Source of the DNA: Spirochaeta isovalerica
GTDB taxonomy: Bacteria > Spirochaetota > Spirochaetia > DSM-2461
Direction of reading: 5' to 3'
NCBI RefSeq assembly: GCF_014207565.1
Contig: NZ_JACHGJ010000002.1
Location: 806,001-870,000, forward strand
DNA: 64,000 nucleotides
The notes below the pieces were generated by a model. The model did not search any database. It worked only from the letters and a program-made list of their open reading frames with translations, and was not told the origin of the DNA. Within the stretch, counting starts at the first letter, position 1; each line of letters starts with the position of its first letter. The position numbers were made by a program, and so were the translations under genes. Shown here one piece after another: positions 18,157 to 27,601 of the stretch.

Positions 18157-18662
18157 TATTCTTCCTCCCCGAAGTTTTTTTTCTGATGATGGAGATGATG
18201 CCGGTGATGAGGTTCAAGAGGTTCCATCTCCGAGAATCTCCCCACGATCTTCTGAAGGCAGGGGAGTAGTCCGGCTGCTTCCTCTTCGGATATTTTTCCC
18301 ACAAGGTCCTCCATCCAGGATGAACGGGCGATGATGGAAAGCTTAAGGACTTTTTCCCCCTTTCCACTGATGTAATGATATTTTTTTCTTCTGTCTTCCC
18401 GGTCTTCCCGTCGCTCTATGTAGCCTGATTGTACCAGCTTGTCGAGAAGCTGGCTGACGGCGGAATTGCTTATATCGAGCATGGAGCTCAACTCGCTGAC
18501 AGAGGCTCTGCCTTCCTTGTTGAGTCTGCCGAGTATAAACATCTGGCTGTATGAGAGGTTGTGCTTTCTGGCGAACTGGAAATATCCCGCCATGGACCGG
18601 TGCATAAGATAATGCCCCAGTTCCTGAAGATTTTCCTTTAATTCTTCTCTGCTATTTTGCAT
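18156..18662 (-). CDS. MarR-family regulator of the ABC exporter
   Basis: The 168-residue winged-helix protein has its recognition helix near 'SNSAVSQLLDKLVQSGYIERRE' and the wing in DREDRRKKYH. Its stop overlaps the start of the first exporter gene, so it heads a three-gene operon and probably represses it until an exported compound binds. The C terminus carries a histidine-rich tail (EPHHRHHLHHQ), unusual for MarR, which could bind a metal. An AGGA site lies five bases before the ATG. Confidence 0.9.
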   Translation of the reverse strand: MQNSREELKENLQELGHYLMHRSMAGYFQFARKHNLSYSQMFILGRLNKEGRASVSELSSMLDISNSAVSQLLDKLVQSGYIERREDREDRRKKYHYISGKGEKVLKLSIIARSSWMEDLVGKISEEEAAGLLPCLQKIVGRFSEMEPLEPHHRHHLHHQKKNFGEEE

Positions 18663-18677
18663 AAGTATCCTAAATAG

Positions 18678-18722
18678 TTAAGTTATCTTAAATAATTTAA
18701 CGATATCTGATTTTTCCGTCAA
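18678..18722 (-). promoter_or_regulatory. Promoter and palindromic operator of the MarR-ABC operon
   Basis: Read leftward, TTGACG (18722 to 18717), a 17-base spacer and TAAATT (18699 to 18694) make a plausible sigma-70 promoter. Immediately downstream, over the expected start site, lies the 5-4-5 palindrome TTAAGTTATCTTAA (18678-18691), a good candidate operator for the MarR protein. Confidence 0.6.
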
Positions 18723-18783
18723 TAAAAAAATTCTATCTTTAGTTTATCTGGCTTATTTCATCATTCCATAGCAGAATATTCAT

Positions 18784-19644
18784 ATGAAAATAACCATAGC
18801 TAAACCGGGTATCCCTTCGGGAGAGGCAGTGTCTCACATTAATCAGATCATCGGGAGATGCAACAGTTTCGATGGTACTTCCTACGATTTCGACAGCGAT
18901 GATGATTACAGAAAGCCCGGGGATCACAATTATTTTATCCTTTACGGCGATGGCGTGCCCTTATCCGTTGTGTATCTCTTCGTTCCCACATCTGTCGAGG
19001 CTGAGGTATACGCTTTTACGGTTCCGGAGCAGAGGAGGAAAGGGCATATGAGCACCCTTCTCCGCGAGGTCGCCGGTGAAGTGAAGCGCCGGTCAGTGCC
19101 GTCTCTCCTTTTTGTCTGCGATGGGAATTCTGAAGACGGTGCTGCATTTCTGAAGCACCGGGGGGCTTCATATGATTTCTCCGAGTTCTCCATGATTCTG
19201 GAATCTCCGGTTCCGGCAGCAGAGAGACATGACATCCAGATCCGTCCGGTTAGAGAGGAGGATAGGGAGGAGCTGATCCGCATTAACGGCGAGGCTTTTC
19301 ATGAAGAGAGAAGAACTGTCGAGGAAACGATCGGCTTGTTCTATACTTCCGATAAAAGAGATTTCTACGCTGTCATTCATGAGGGGAAGGTCGTCGGAAT
19401 GATCGGACGGTATCTCGAGGAGAATCGTGATTACATTCACGGCTTTGCCATGGATGCCTCGTTCCGGGGCAGGGGATGGGGGCAGCAGGCTCTTCAGCTT
19501 ATGATCGATAAATGCCGGATAGCCGATACCTCAAGAGCGGTCGTTCTGGAGGTCGAATCGGAGAATGAGAGAGCATTGAACCTCTATAAGCGGTGCGGTT
19601 TCCGGCTTGTCTCCCGATTTGATTATTACAGAGAGCCTTTGTAA
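18784..19644 (+). CDS. Double-GNAT-domain acetyltransferase
   Basis: The protein has 286 residues in two GNAT folds. The first spans 1-145, with a degenerate acetyl-CoA loop in PEQRRKGHMSTLL. The second spans 155-286 and is canonical (DASFRGRGWGQQALQLMI). The tandem architecture resembles MshD-type and related acetyltransferases, in which only one domain is catalytic. The substrate is unknown. No clear ribosome binding site precedes the ATG. It ends 74 bases before the GH10 gene on the same strand. Confidence 0.82.
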   Translation: MKITIAKPGIPSGEAVSHINQIIGRCNSFDGTSYDFDSDDDYRKPGDHNYFILYGDGVPLSVVYLFVPTSVEAEVYAFTVPEQRRKGHMSTLLREVAGEVKRRSVPSLLFVCDGNSEDGAAFLKHRGASYDFSEFSMILESPVPAAERHDIQIRPVREEDREELIRINGEAFHEERRTVEETIGLFYTSDKRDFYAVIHEGKVVGMIGRYLEENRDYIHGFAMDASFRGRGWGQQALQLMIDKCRIADTSRAVVLEVESENERALNLYKRCGFRLVSRFDYYREPL

Positions 19645-19717
19645 ACATTTTCTTGCCCGGTTGGATAAGTGCTGTTATCATAAGTTAGTTGAAAACAGAA
19701 ACCAACTGGAGGCCTTT

Positions 19718-21412
19718 GTGAAATTACAGAAATATATACTATCTTTCATTCTGCCAGTCCTTTTTGCTGCCTGTGTAAGTTCTCCCCTCATCAGGGATTA
19801 CGGTCATGAGATAGAAACGGATCTTGCAGCTCTGTCCCGGGTTTATAAAAACAGTTTTCCCCTTGGAGCTGCAGCGGAACCTTTTCAGCTTGAAGGAGCG
19901 GAAGGGGCTTTGCTCGCCTATCATTTCAACAGCCTTACGGCGGAAAACGCCATGAAGTTCCGCACCATTCATCCCGAAGAGGATACATACAATTTCGAAC
20001 CGGCCGACCAACTGGCCGCATTTGCGAAAGAAAACCATATGAAAATGCGCGGCCATACTTTCGTCTGGCACCATCCCGACGAAATCGCCTCCTGGGTTTT
20101 TGCTGACGGATCAGGCCGGTCCAGGAGCCGGGATGAGGTTCTGGCCATCCTTAAAGACCATATGTCCGCGTTAATTGACCGGTACGGCGACATTGTCTAT
20201 GCCTGGGATGTCGTCAATGAAGCGGTCGACACAAGCCAGCCCGATAATATGAGGCGGACGCCCTGGTATAACAGCATAGGGCCCGATTACGTCGATCAGG
20301 CTTTTCTGCTCGCACGGGAACTGGCACCGAACGCCGGGCTCTTTCTCAATGATTACGAAACCTTTGAACCCGCCAAGAGGGATGCATTGTTCTCCCTTGT
20401 CAAAGGGATGAAAGAACGAGGCATCCCCGTTGACGGGGTAGGGCTTCAACTCCATCTGACTCTTTCCCATCCTCCGCTTGAGGAGATTGAAAAAACGATC
20501 GATCTTTTCAGAACCCTCGATGTTGAAATCCATATCACGGAACTGGATATGTCACTCTATTCGAGAGAATTCCAGACAATGGAGGAACCTGACGGCGATT
20601 CTCTGATCCGCCAGGCCCACCGCTATAAAGACCTTTTCGATATTTTTGTGAAAAACGACGATATCATAACAAGCGTCACATTCTGGGGATTTAACGACGG
20701 CCATACCTACAGGACCGGCGAGCCCTACAATCGACCGGACTGGCCTCTGCCTTTCGACGACGCAATGAAAGCCAAACTGGCTTATCATGGAATTATCCGT
20801 TCCGATGACCTGCCTGACGATGTCGTCCTGGAAGAACCGCGTCAGAACAAGACCTATCAGGCTCCGAAGGGTACGCCGCTTATTGACGGGGAAATAGATC
20901 CGGTCTGGGAAGCCGCTCCAGTCGTCTTAACTGATACACAGGTCATGAATGCCCCGGGAGCCGTCGCCGCGGTCAGAATGCTCTGGGATGAAGAACACCT
21001 CTATGTTCTGGCCGAAGTGGCCGACAGCACGGTGAGCGATAATGCGGATCAGGCGTACATGAACGATTCCTTTGAATTCTTTATCGATGAGCTTAACGAC
21101 AAAACGGTCGCCCTGGGTAAAGATGACAGTCAGATCCGTATCGGGCACAACAACGACATGAGTTTCGGTGGTCAGGGCTGGAAAGACAAAATCAAATCGG
21201 CGACGCGGATCACCGATGACGGTTATCTTGTGGAACTGATGTATATCCTCCAGAAAGTCAAAGGCGAGCCGGGTCTTAAGATGGGAATGGATTTCCAGGT
21301 CAACGACAATTTCGGAAACGCCGAACGCGAAGGAATTTCCAAATGGAATGACCCCACAAACGAGTCGTGGCACAATACCACGGGCTGGGGAACTCTGGAA
21401 CTCTACAACTGA
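19718..21412 (+). CDS. GH10 endo-beta-1,4-xylanase lipoprotein with CBM9-like module
   Basis: This enzyme cleaves internal xylan bonds. The GTG at 19718 is chosen because CTGGAGG lies just upstream and it gives a lipoprotein signal peptide with a lipobox ending LFAAC, so the mature protein is anchored at C19. The GH10 barrel covers about 35-365. The acid/base is E168 in WDVVNEAVD and the nucleophile is E275 in ITELDMS. Residues 372-564 resemble CBM9, a carbohydrate-binding module found in xylanases (signature IDGEIDPVWEAA). The gene is not in a visible xylan cluster, but it fits the plant-polysaccharide use seen at the right end of the window. Confidence 0.94.
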   Translation: MKLQKYILSFILPVLFAACVSSPLIRDYGHEIETDLAALSRVYKNSFPLGAAAEPFQLEGAEGALLAYHFNSLTAENAMKFRTIHPEEDTYNFEPADQLAAFAKENHMKMRGHTFVWHHPDEIASWVFADGSGRSRSRDEVLAILKDHMSALIDRYGDIVYAWDVVNEAVDTSQPDNMRRTPWYNSIGPDYVDQAFLLARELAPNAGLFLNDYETFEPAKRDALFSLVKGMKERGIPVDGVGLQLHLTLSHPPLEEIEKTIDLFRTLDVEIHITELDMSLYSREFQTMEEPDGDSLIRQAHRYKDLFDIFVKNDDIITSVTFWGFNDGHTYRTGEPYNRPDWPLPFDDAMKAKLAYHGIIRSDDLPDDVVLEEPRQNKTYQAPKGTPLIDGEIDPVWEAAPVVLTDTQVMNAPGAVAAVRMLWDEEHLYVLAEVADSTVSDNADQAYMNDSFEFFIDELNDKTVALGKDDSQIRIGHNNDMSFGGQGWKDKIKSATRITDDGYLVELMYILQKVKGEPGLKMGMDFQVNDNFGNAEREGISKWNDPTNESWHNTTGWGTLELYN

Positions 21413-21753
21413 ATGCCCGCGGCTGTCAGTATCCGGCTCATGAGCAGATAAGCTGCCGTGGTACTGACGGCGGCAATGGCAAAGCTGAACCAGAACGCCA
21501 TGCCTCTGTTCAGCAGAAAGGGAAAAAGTATAAAAAAGAGGAGGGAGGGAATCACCAGCCAGAAAATCGAACCGGATAACCGGGCGATCTGGTCAGTCCC
21601 GACCTTCTCCAGTCTCATCCATACTATGGCCAGCAGCGAAGTAAGGGGAAGAGCGGCAACCAGCGCTCCGAAAAGAGAACTTCTTTTTCCGATCTCGCTG
21701 ACCGCTACGATTATAAGGGCGGAAAGAATCACTTTGATTATATATTGCAGCAT
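21403..21753 (-). CDS. Small DUF3147-like membrane protein
   Basis: The 116-residue protein is almost wholly hydrophobic, with four predicted membrane helices. The N-terminal segment is followed by SEIGKRSSLFGALVAALPLTS, typical of DUF3147. No function is established for the family. The gene overlaps the 3' end of the xylanase gene by ten bases in convergent orientation. Confidence 0.75.
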   Translation of the reverse strand: MLQYIIKVILSALIIVAVSEIGKRSSLFGALVAALPLTSLLAIVWMRLEKVGTDQIARLSGSIFWLVIPSLLFFILFPFLLNRGMAFWFSFAIAAVSTTAAYLLMSRILTAAGIQL

Positions 21754-21894
21754 TTTTTTTTCTCCTTAATTTTATTGAACATACTTATTGCTGTGGAAAT
21801 CTTCAAGATGGTCTCAGCGGTTTCGAAAGATAAACGGTACACTGTCCGCAATGTTTCGTGTTAAAATAATTCAGTTTAAAAAAGAAGGTAATAT

Positions 21895-23700
21895 ATGGAA
21901 AAAACAAGTGTACCCCGTCGTTCGGACATTCCGAAGGAACAAACCTGGAATGCCGAAGCGGTATTCCCGGATCGGGCTGCCTGGAAAAAGGCGTTCGAAG
22001 AACTTAAAAAAGAACTCCCTGTCATTGACGGATTCGAGGGAACTCTCTCGTCAAGCCCGGACAATCTCATTAAATGGCTTAAGAAAGAGGAAGAGCTTTC
22101 GCGGAAAGCGGAGAAGCTCGGTTTTTACGCCTATATGGCTATGGCGGTTAACGGCGACGACGCCGAAGCCACTTCCATGGTCAGTCAGATACAGAGCATG
22201 GGCGCTGACCTGAATGCCCGTTCCGCCTTTGCCGATCCTGAAATTCTGGCCATGGATGAAAAAAAGCTCCGCGGCTGGCTGGAGTCGGAAAAAGAACTGG
22301 CTCCCTACAGACACAGCCTTGAGGATCTGATCCGCACGAGGCCCCATGTCCGTTCCGGAGAAGTGGAAGAGGTTCTGGGCCTGGTCTCCGACCCATTCGG
22401 CAGCGTGGAAATGACTTTCAATATGCTTTCCTCCATGGATATGAAAATTAAAGACGCTGTCGGAAAGGACGGCGGTTCCATGGATGTGACCCAGAGCAAT
22501 ATAGAGGAGATCAAAAAGCATCCCGACAGAAAGATCCGGCAGAGCGGTATGGAAAATTATGCCGATGCCTATCTGGGGCTCCGGCATACCTATGCGGGGA
22601 ATTATATCGCCTCGGCGAAACAGACCGCTACTCTGGCAAAAATCCGGGGTTACGACTCCGTTCTTCAGTACAAACTGTCACCTTACAATATTCCGACAGA
22701 TGTGTTTCACAATCTGATCGACACATTCAAGAGCAAACTGCCCGTATGGCACCGCTACTGGGATGTGAAAAGACGGTTGCTCAAGCTGGATGAAATGCGC
22801 CCCTACGATATCTGGGCTCCCCTGACGGAAAAACAGCCCGAATACAGCTTTACCGAAGCGGTCGATCTGATCGGAAAGGGAATGGCGCCTCTCGGTGACA
22901 AATATGTCAGCACAGTCCGCAAGGGATGCCTCGAAGACCGCTGGGTCGACTACGGCAGAAACAAGGGGAAAAGCCAGGGAGCCTTTTCCTACGGAACTTA
23001 TGACACCTATCCCTGCATCATGCTCAGCTACGACAACACGCTGACGGAAGTCAGCACTCTGGCCCATGAGCTGGGACACTCCATGCACTCCTATCTGACT
23101 CATGAGAATCAGAGTTACTCCGATTCCCATTACTCCATGTTCGTCGCTGAAGTGGCATCGAATTTCAACCAGGCCATGGTGCGCGATTATCTGTTCAAAA
23201 CCGATGAAGACAGGGATTTCCAGCTGGCTGTGATTCAGGAAGCCATGGACAATATCCACCGTTATTTCTTTATCATGCCCACATTGGCCCGGTTCGAGTT
23301 TGAAGTTTTCAGGCGGCTGGAAGCGGGAGAACCTCTCAATGCCGATATTCTGCAGGAGATCATGAGCGGATTCTATGCGGAGGGTTACGGAGACGCCCTG
23401 AAGGATGATGAGGAGAGAACCTCCATCACCTGGGCGACATTCGGCCATCTCTACGAACCGTTCTATACGTTCCAGTATGCCACGGGCATATCCGCAGCAC
23501 ACGCCCTCTGCTACGGTATTCTGGACGGAAAAGAGAACGCTGTGGAGAATTACCTGAAATTCCTGAGCCTGGGTAACTCTGTTTATCCTCTGGAAGCGCT
23601 GGCGACCGGCGGGGTGGACATGATGTCTTCCGAGCCTGTTGAAGCGGGATTCAAAGTTCTGGAAGCCCTGATCGACAGACTGGAAAAACTGATCGACTGA
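21895..23700 (+). CDS. pepF: Oligoendopeptidase F (M3B metallopeptidase)
   Basis: This cytoplasmic zinc peptidase degrades oligopeptides of roughly 7-17 residues. The 601-residue length and sequence fit PepF. The zinc motif is H391-E-L-G-H395 in LAHELGHSMHSYL, with the third ligand glutamate in the following helix (FVAEVASNFNQ). A ribosome binding site (AAGAAGG) precedes the ATG. It is monocistronic and ends at a strong hairpin terminator. Confidence 0.95.
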   Translation: MEKTSVPRRSDIPKEQTWNAEAVFPDRAAWKKAFEELKKELPVIDGFEGTLSSSPDNLIKWLKKEEELSRKAEKLGFYAYMAMAVNGDDAEATSMVSQIQSMGADLNARSAFADPEILAMDEKKLRGWLESEKELAPYRHSLEDLIRTRPHVRSGEVEEVLGLVSDPFGSVEMTFNMLSSMDMKIKDAVGKDGGSMDVTQSNIEEIKKHPDRKIRQSGMENYADAYLGLRHTYAGNYIASAKQTATLAKIRGYDSVLQYKLSPYNIPTDVFHNLIDTFKSKLPVWHRYWDVKRRLLKLDEMRPYDIWAPLTEKQPEYSFTEAVDLIGKGMAPLGDKYVSTVRKGCLEDRWVDYGRNKGKSQGAFSYGTYDTYPCIMLSYDNTLTEVSTLAHELGHSMHSYLTHENQSYSDSHYSMFVAEVASNFNQAMVRDYLFKTDEDRDFQLAVIQEAMDNIHRYFFIMPTLARFEFEVFRRLEAGEPLNADILQEIMSGFYAEGYGDALKDDEERTSITWATFGHLYEPFYTFQYATGISAAHALCYGILDGKENAVENYLKFLSLGNSVYPLEALATGGVDMMSSEPVEAGFKVLEALIDRLEKLID

Positions 23701-23717
23701 AAGATAGCACAGTAAGT

Positions 23718-23755
23718 AAAAAACGCGGCGGAATGCTTTTCGCCGCGTTTTTTTT
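23718..23755. terminator. Bidirectional rho-independent terminator
   Basis: The stem ACGCGGCG/CGCCGCGT with a 10-base loop is bounded by an A-run on the left and eight Ts on the right. It stops pepF and can also serve the flavin reductase-like gene, whose stop codon lies inside the T-run. Confidence 0.92.
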
Positions 23756-24326
23756 ATGAGAGATCCCGTCCTTCTCTATAGCCCGTGCCTATATCACCCC
23801 CTATGGAATAATAGCGGTTGTCCAGACCGTAGTGGAGGGATTTGAGGCTTCTCATATCCAGTTTCCCCTCCGGAATAAGATCTTCCCTGACATAGGTAGC
23901 CTTGACTTCACCGGTATAGATAACGCGCTGTTTGATCTGAACCCTTTCCAGAACTTTCACATGGAGATTGACGGGGCAGTCGCCCGTACGGACATAGCCC
24001 TCGGTCCTTTCCAGTCTGAAAAGCGATGCCTTATCTCTCTCCCGCCCCGAATGGATACCGCAGAAATCCACTTCTTTCATTTGAGTGACTTCAGGAATGT
24101 TGATGGTCACTTTCCTCTCCCTGTCGATCAGTTCTGTAATCAAATGGTTCTCGTGAGTCGAGAAACCGACCAGAGGGGGATTGAGCCCCATCACCGCCAC
24201 ATCGCCGATAGTGGTGACATCGACTTTGCCCTCCGATTCGGCGCAGAGAAGAACTATGGGAACACCGTGAAGGAGCGGCGTGCTGTTTATTTGTCTGTTC
24301 ATGGAGATTATGGTACCACAATTCAT
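23754..24326 (-). CDS. Flavin reductase-like domain protein
   Basis: The 190-residue protein has the FMN-binding split-barrel fold of flavin reductases (segments VTTIGDVAVMGLNPPLVGFS and RKVTINIPE). Such proteins bind FMN and use NAD(P)H or act as flavoprotein oxidoreductases; the substrate is unknown. The ATG at 24326 has GGAG nearby; another ATG at 24302 is possible. A much longer open frame upstream, to 24743, overlaps the divergent gene and lacks protein character. Confidence 0.8.
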   Translation of the reverse strand: MNCGTIISMNRQINSTPLLHGVPIVLLCAESEGKVDVTTIGDVAVMGLNPPLVGFSTHENHLITELIDRERKVTINIPEVTQMKEVDFCGIHSGRERDKASLFRLERTEGYVRTGDCPVNLHVKVLERVQIKQRVIYTGEVKATYVREDLIPEGKLDMRSLKSLHYGLDNRYYSIGGDIGTGYREGRDLS

Positions 24327-24383
24327 TCTCTCCGGGCTTTTTTTTCTATACAATGAAAGTGGATAAAAGAATGGAGGACGGGA

Positions 24384-25367
24384 ATGGAAAAAGGAATCTA
24401 TTACAGTCGGTGGGGAGGACCGGAGGAGCTGCGGTTCGGGACTCTTCCTGAAAGAAAATGCATTGATCCGGACCGGATAAAATTGAACAGCGGTGAGATT
24501 CTCCTGCAGATCCGGGCCATATCGGTCAATCCCATCGACTGGAAAATCCTCTCCGGTTCCCAGAAACCGGTTACTCTCCCGCTTTTTCCCAGAATCTTCG
24601 GCACAGACTTTGCCGGAACTGTATACAGGGCCGGAGCGGGTGCTCAAAAGAAGGGATTCTCTGTAGGGACCAGAGTTATGGGACTTGTTTCGCCTCTTAA
24701 TAAAGGTTCGGGACGTCAGTGGCTGAAGGTTCGGGCGGACCACTGTCTGATTATGCCGGAAAGCGTTTCCTTCGAAGAGGGCGCGGCCCTGCCGGAAGCC
24801 TGTATCAGCGCTCTTCTGGCCACGTCTTTCTCTCGTAAAATGAAGCCGGGAAAAGCGCTTCTCTTCGGTGCGTCGGGCGGAGTCGGTTCGGCGGTTTTGC
24901 AGATTCTCGCTTCCCGGGGCTGGGATGTTTCGGCGGTCTGCCGCGACGATCAGAAATCAGCCCTGAGACATCTGGGAGCCCGTGAGTGCCTCGACCGTTA
25001 TTCCTGGAGAGATGAATTGTCAGGCAAACCGGAATGGGATGCTGTTGTCGATTGTCCCGCTGCTGTCATCAGAGACAATCCTTCCGGATTACTGAAAAAA
25101 GGCGGTGTATACGCTCCGGTCTACATTCCCGATTCATTTATTCCCTTTCAGATTATCCGTACCCTGCTCTGGTTTTTTACTCCCTATAAAACCAGTCTCT
25201 TTATCGGGTATCCCTCGAAGGGGAGAATGAGACAAATTCAGATGCTCCTCCAATCGGCAACCTTTAAACCGCTTATAGACAGCATCCATATTGCTGAAAA
25301 TATTGTCAGCGCCGTAGATAAATCCCGCAGAGGCGGTGTGCTGGGAAAAATTATTGTTACCTTTTAA
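24384..25367 (+). CDS. MDR-family NAD(P)-dependent oxidoreductase
   Basis: This medium-chain dehydrogenase/reductase has 327 residues. The N-terminal GroES-like domain contains NPIDWKILSG and FGTDFAGTV. The Rossmann domain has the nucleotide motif GASGGVGSAVLQIL at about 172-185. No zinc-binding cysteines are evident, so it resembles quinone oxidoreductase or enoyl reductase types. A GGAGGACGGGA stretch precedes the ATG. It is divergent from the flavin reductase-like gene, suggesting a shared regulatory region. Confidence 0.85.
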   Translation: MEKGIYYSRWGGPEELRFGTLPERKCIDPDRIKLNSGEILLQIRAISVNPIDWKILSGSQKPVTLPLFPRIFGTDFAGTVYRAGAGAQKKGFSVGTRVMGLVSPLNKGSGRQWLKVRADHCLIMPESVSFEEGAALPEACISALLATSFSRKMKPGKALLFGASGGVGSAVLQILASRGWDVSAVCRDDQKSALRHLGARECLDRYSWRDELSGKPEWDAVVDCPAAVIRDNPSGLLKKGGVYAPVYIPDSFIPFQIIRTLLWFFTPYKTSLFIGYPSKGRMRQIQMLLQSATFKPLIDSIHIAENIVSAVDKSRRGGVLGKIIVTF

Positions 25368-25411
25368 GGTTTTCACCGTATTACCTGTAAACATATTATC
25401 AAGAGGTTAAA

Positions 25412-26128
25412 ATGAAAAAAATATTTATGATTCTTCCTGCTCTCCTGCTGTTCTCCTGTGGTTTGGCAAAAGAGTCCGGAACAATTTCGGTCAGCGGATC
25501 GGGATCTGTAATGGCGGCGCCCGATACGGCACAACTGGTTCTAACCGTTTCGGAAAAAGCGAAAACGACAAAGGAAGCCCAGAATCTGGCAAACGGGAAA
25601 ATTTCCCTGGTAACCGAAACGCTCAACGGCGCCGGAATAGACATGAAGAATATCGCCACATCGGCTATCCGGTTTTCCAAGGATTATATCTGGAACGACC
25701 AGACAAGACGGAATGAAATTATCGGGCAGGTCGTCAGTCAGACCGTTACAGTCAAATTCAATGATCTTGATGGTTCGCCCTCCCTTCTGGCATCGGTTCT
25801 CGATTCTCTCGGATCGATAGATGGTATTGAAATCGGAAACCTCATGTTTTCCATAGCTTACCCACAGGAGTATTATATCGAAGCCAGGCGACTCGCTTTC
25901 GAAAAGGCAAAGCAGAAAGCTTATGAGCTGTCAGACTATGCGGGACTCAAGCTCGGGCGCGCAGTCTCTATAACCGAGACCGGTACGGGAAACCTTCCCT
26001 ACGGGGGATACGGTATGGTTCAGCGCAACGTCGCGGTCATGGAATATGAAGGAGCCGCTCCTTCTGAAGTTCCGGGAGGCGAGATCCCCATCTCCTATGA
26101 TATAAGCATCGTATTTGAAACAAATTGA
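25412..26128 (+). CDS. SIMPL-domain (DUF541) lipoprotein
   Basis: The 238 residues begin with a lipoprotein signal peptide (lipobox LLFSC, lipidated C16). The mature protein is a SIMPL/DUF541 domain (ISVSGSGSVMAAPDTAQL at the start). Related proteins are periplasmic or surface-exposed, and one member is linked to oxidative stress in E. coli. A ribosome binding site (AGAGG) precedes the ATG. It lies 44 bases after the oxidoreductase gene and may be in the same transcript. Confidence 0.85.
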   Translation: MKKIFMILPALLLFSCGLAKESGTISVSGSGSVMAAPDTAQLVLTVSEKAKTTKEAQNLANGKISLVTETLNGAGIDMKNIATSAIRFSKDYIWNDQTRRNEIIGQVVSQTVTVKFNDLDGSPSLLASVLDSLGSIDGIEIGNLMFSIAYPQEYYIEARRLAFEKAKQKAYELSDYAGLKLGRAVSITETGTGNLPYGGYGMVQRNVAVMEYEGAAPSEVPGGEIPISYDISIVFETN

Positions 26129-26184
26129 TTTGTATATGCACATTAAAGTGGACAGGCGGACTTTTCGGTGTTTAACTGAAAGGT

Positions 26185-26622
26185 ATGAAAGTAGCCATTA
26201 TAATTTGCGATCGTTATAAAACCTGCGCCGGAGGCAAATGCTTCCGCGCGCTGCAGAACAGAGAAGGAGCTTTCGACAGGTACGCTGCCGATGAACCCCT
26301 TGAAATTGCCGGATATACCAGCTGCGGGGGCTGCCCCGGCGGCAATATCGAGTATTCGCCTGAGGAGATGAAGAAGAACGGAGTGGACGTCATTCATTTC
26401 GCCACGGGATTTCTGGTCGGTTATCCTCCCTGTCCTCACATAATCCATTTCAAGGATTTTATTGAATCGCGTTACGGGATCCCCGTCGTGACGGGAACCC
26501 ATCCGATCCCTCAGAAATACCTTCTGGAGCACGAAAAGCTGGGAACCTGGAATGATCCGGAATGGGAAAAACTTCTTGAACCCGTTATGGGAACCGAAGA
26601 GATGAGAAAAGCATACGACTGA
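26185..26622 (+). CDS. CGGC-domain protein
   Basis: The 145-residue soluble protein matches the CGGC domain: cysteines in TCAGGKCFRAL, the diagnostic TSCGGCPGGN and YPPCPH. These conserved Cys/His residues suggest metal or Fe-S binding, but no function is established. It is convergent with the SRPBCC gene, with nine bases between stops. Confidence 0.85.
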   Translation: MKVAIIICDRYKTCAGGKCFRALQNREGAFDRYAADEPLEIAGYTSCGGCPGGNIEYSPEEMKKNGVDVIHFATGFLVGYPPCPHIIHFKDFIESRYGIPVVTGTHPIPQKYLLEHEKLGTWNDPEWEKLLEPVMGTEEMRKAYD

Positions 26623-26631
26623 TTTTTTCAG

Positions 26632-27078
26632 TTATTTCTCCACAGCTTCTTTAATATCTTCAAGATCTTTTTCCAGAGCTTTTATCGTGGCATTTTTAAA
26701 CATCCAGCCCAAAAGAAAATTCACCAGCCTGGCTCCGAAACTTTCGATCTCAGCTGTAAACTTCATTGTGAGAGCGCAGCCTTCCGAAGAATCCTTCAAA
26801 TAGAAATCCGTATAATATCTGGAGCCGTGGCTTTCTGCCCTGACATTATAAAAATTGTTTTCTTCCGCATTATGTATCCACATGACTTCCGTCGCTTCCT
26901 TTCCGAACATTTCTCTGGTCTCACGCCATTTCAATCCGATGAAAGGGTTTCCTTTTTCGAGAATTTCAATTTTCCGGATTCCGGAAATGGTATTAACGGA
27001 ATTTTCGATATCAGTGATAACGGACCATACTTTTTCCCTCGGCGCCGATATATTTATACTCAATTCAATGCCTTGCAT
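26632..27078 (-). CDS. SRPBCC/START-like ligand-binding protein
   Basis: The 148-residue protein has the SRPBCC (polyketide cyclase/dehydrase-like) fold: ISAPREKVWSVITD at the N terminus and a C-terminal long helix. Such proteins hold a hydrophobic ligand in a deep cavity; the ligand is unknown. I chose the second ATG (27078) because GAGGAG sits six bases before it, whereas it would lie inside the coding region if the ATG at 27096 were used. Confidence 0.82.
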   Translation of the reverse strand: MQGIELSINISAPREKVWSVITDIENSVNTISGIRKIEILEKGNPFIGLKWRETREMFGKEATEVMWIHNAEENNFYNVRAESHGSRYYTDFYLKDSSEGCALTMKFTAEIESFGARLVNFLLGWMFKNATIKALEKDLEDIKEAVEK

Positions 27079-27223
27079 AATATTCTCCTCTTGCATAGGT
27101 TTATATTAATATTAGTTATTCCTAACTGTAAAAACCACAGAATTCAACAACTTTATTGAAGCGGACTCTATGTACAAAAATCCCTAAGAAGGATATATTT
27201 CTTTATCCAAGGAGACTTTAAAT

Positions 27224-27601
27224 ATGACGCAGTACATACCCTATATCATTATGGGCATCATTGCGGGTTTTATCATATACCGCTACATCCTCAACGCCAT
27301 AACCCTTATGAGTTACAAGGAGCTGAAAAGCAAACTTGAAAATGGCGATAAATTCGTTCTTCTCGATGTGCGCACCAATAAGGAATACAGATCGGGCTTT
27401 ATCCCCGGTTCCAGACACATCTCTCCGGAAAATCTCCCCGCCAAATTGAAAAAGACAAAGAAAGATGCTCTGATCGTCGTTTACTGCCAGAGCGGAGGCC
27501 GGGCTGCCGCAGCGAAAAGAAAACTGGAGCTGAACGGTTACAGCAATGTGACCAGCTTCGGTGGCGTCCGCCGATGGAAAGGGGCTCTGGAGAAGAAATA
27601 G
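27224..27601 (+). CDS. Membrane-anchored rhodanese-domain protein
   Basis: The 125-residue protein has an N-terminal membrane helix (about 5-26) and a single rhodanese domain. The active-site loop CQSGGRAAA carries the catalytic cysteine, and the CH2A-like LLDVRTNKEY motif is present. It probably carries persulfide sulfur, or acts as a phosphatase-like regulator, at the inner membrane. AAGGAG lies upstream of the ATG. It overlaps the methyltransferase gene by one base, so the two are cotranslated. Confidence 0.9.
   Translation: MTQYIPYIIMGIIAGFIIYRYILNAITLMSYKELKSKLENGDKFVLLDVRTNKEYRSGFIPGSRHISPENLPAKLKKTKKDALIVVYCQSGGRAAAAKRKLELNGYSNVTSFGGVRRWKGALEKK

Noticed and set aside
22678-23502. 274-residue open frame on the - strand
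   Set aside because: It is antisense to pepF, across the zinc-binding region.
24327-24743. N-terminal extension of the flavin reductase-like frame
   Set aside because: It overlaps the divergent oxidoreductase gene and its Ser/Arg-rich translation does not look like a protein domain.
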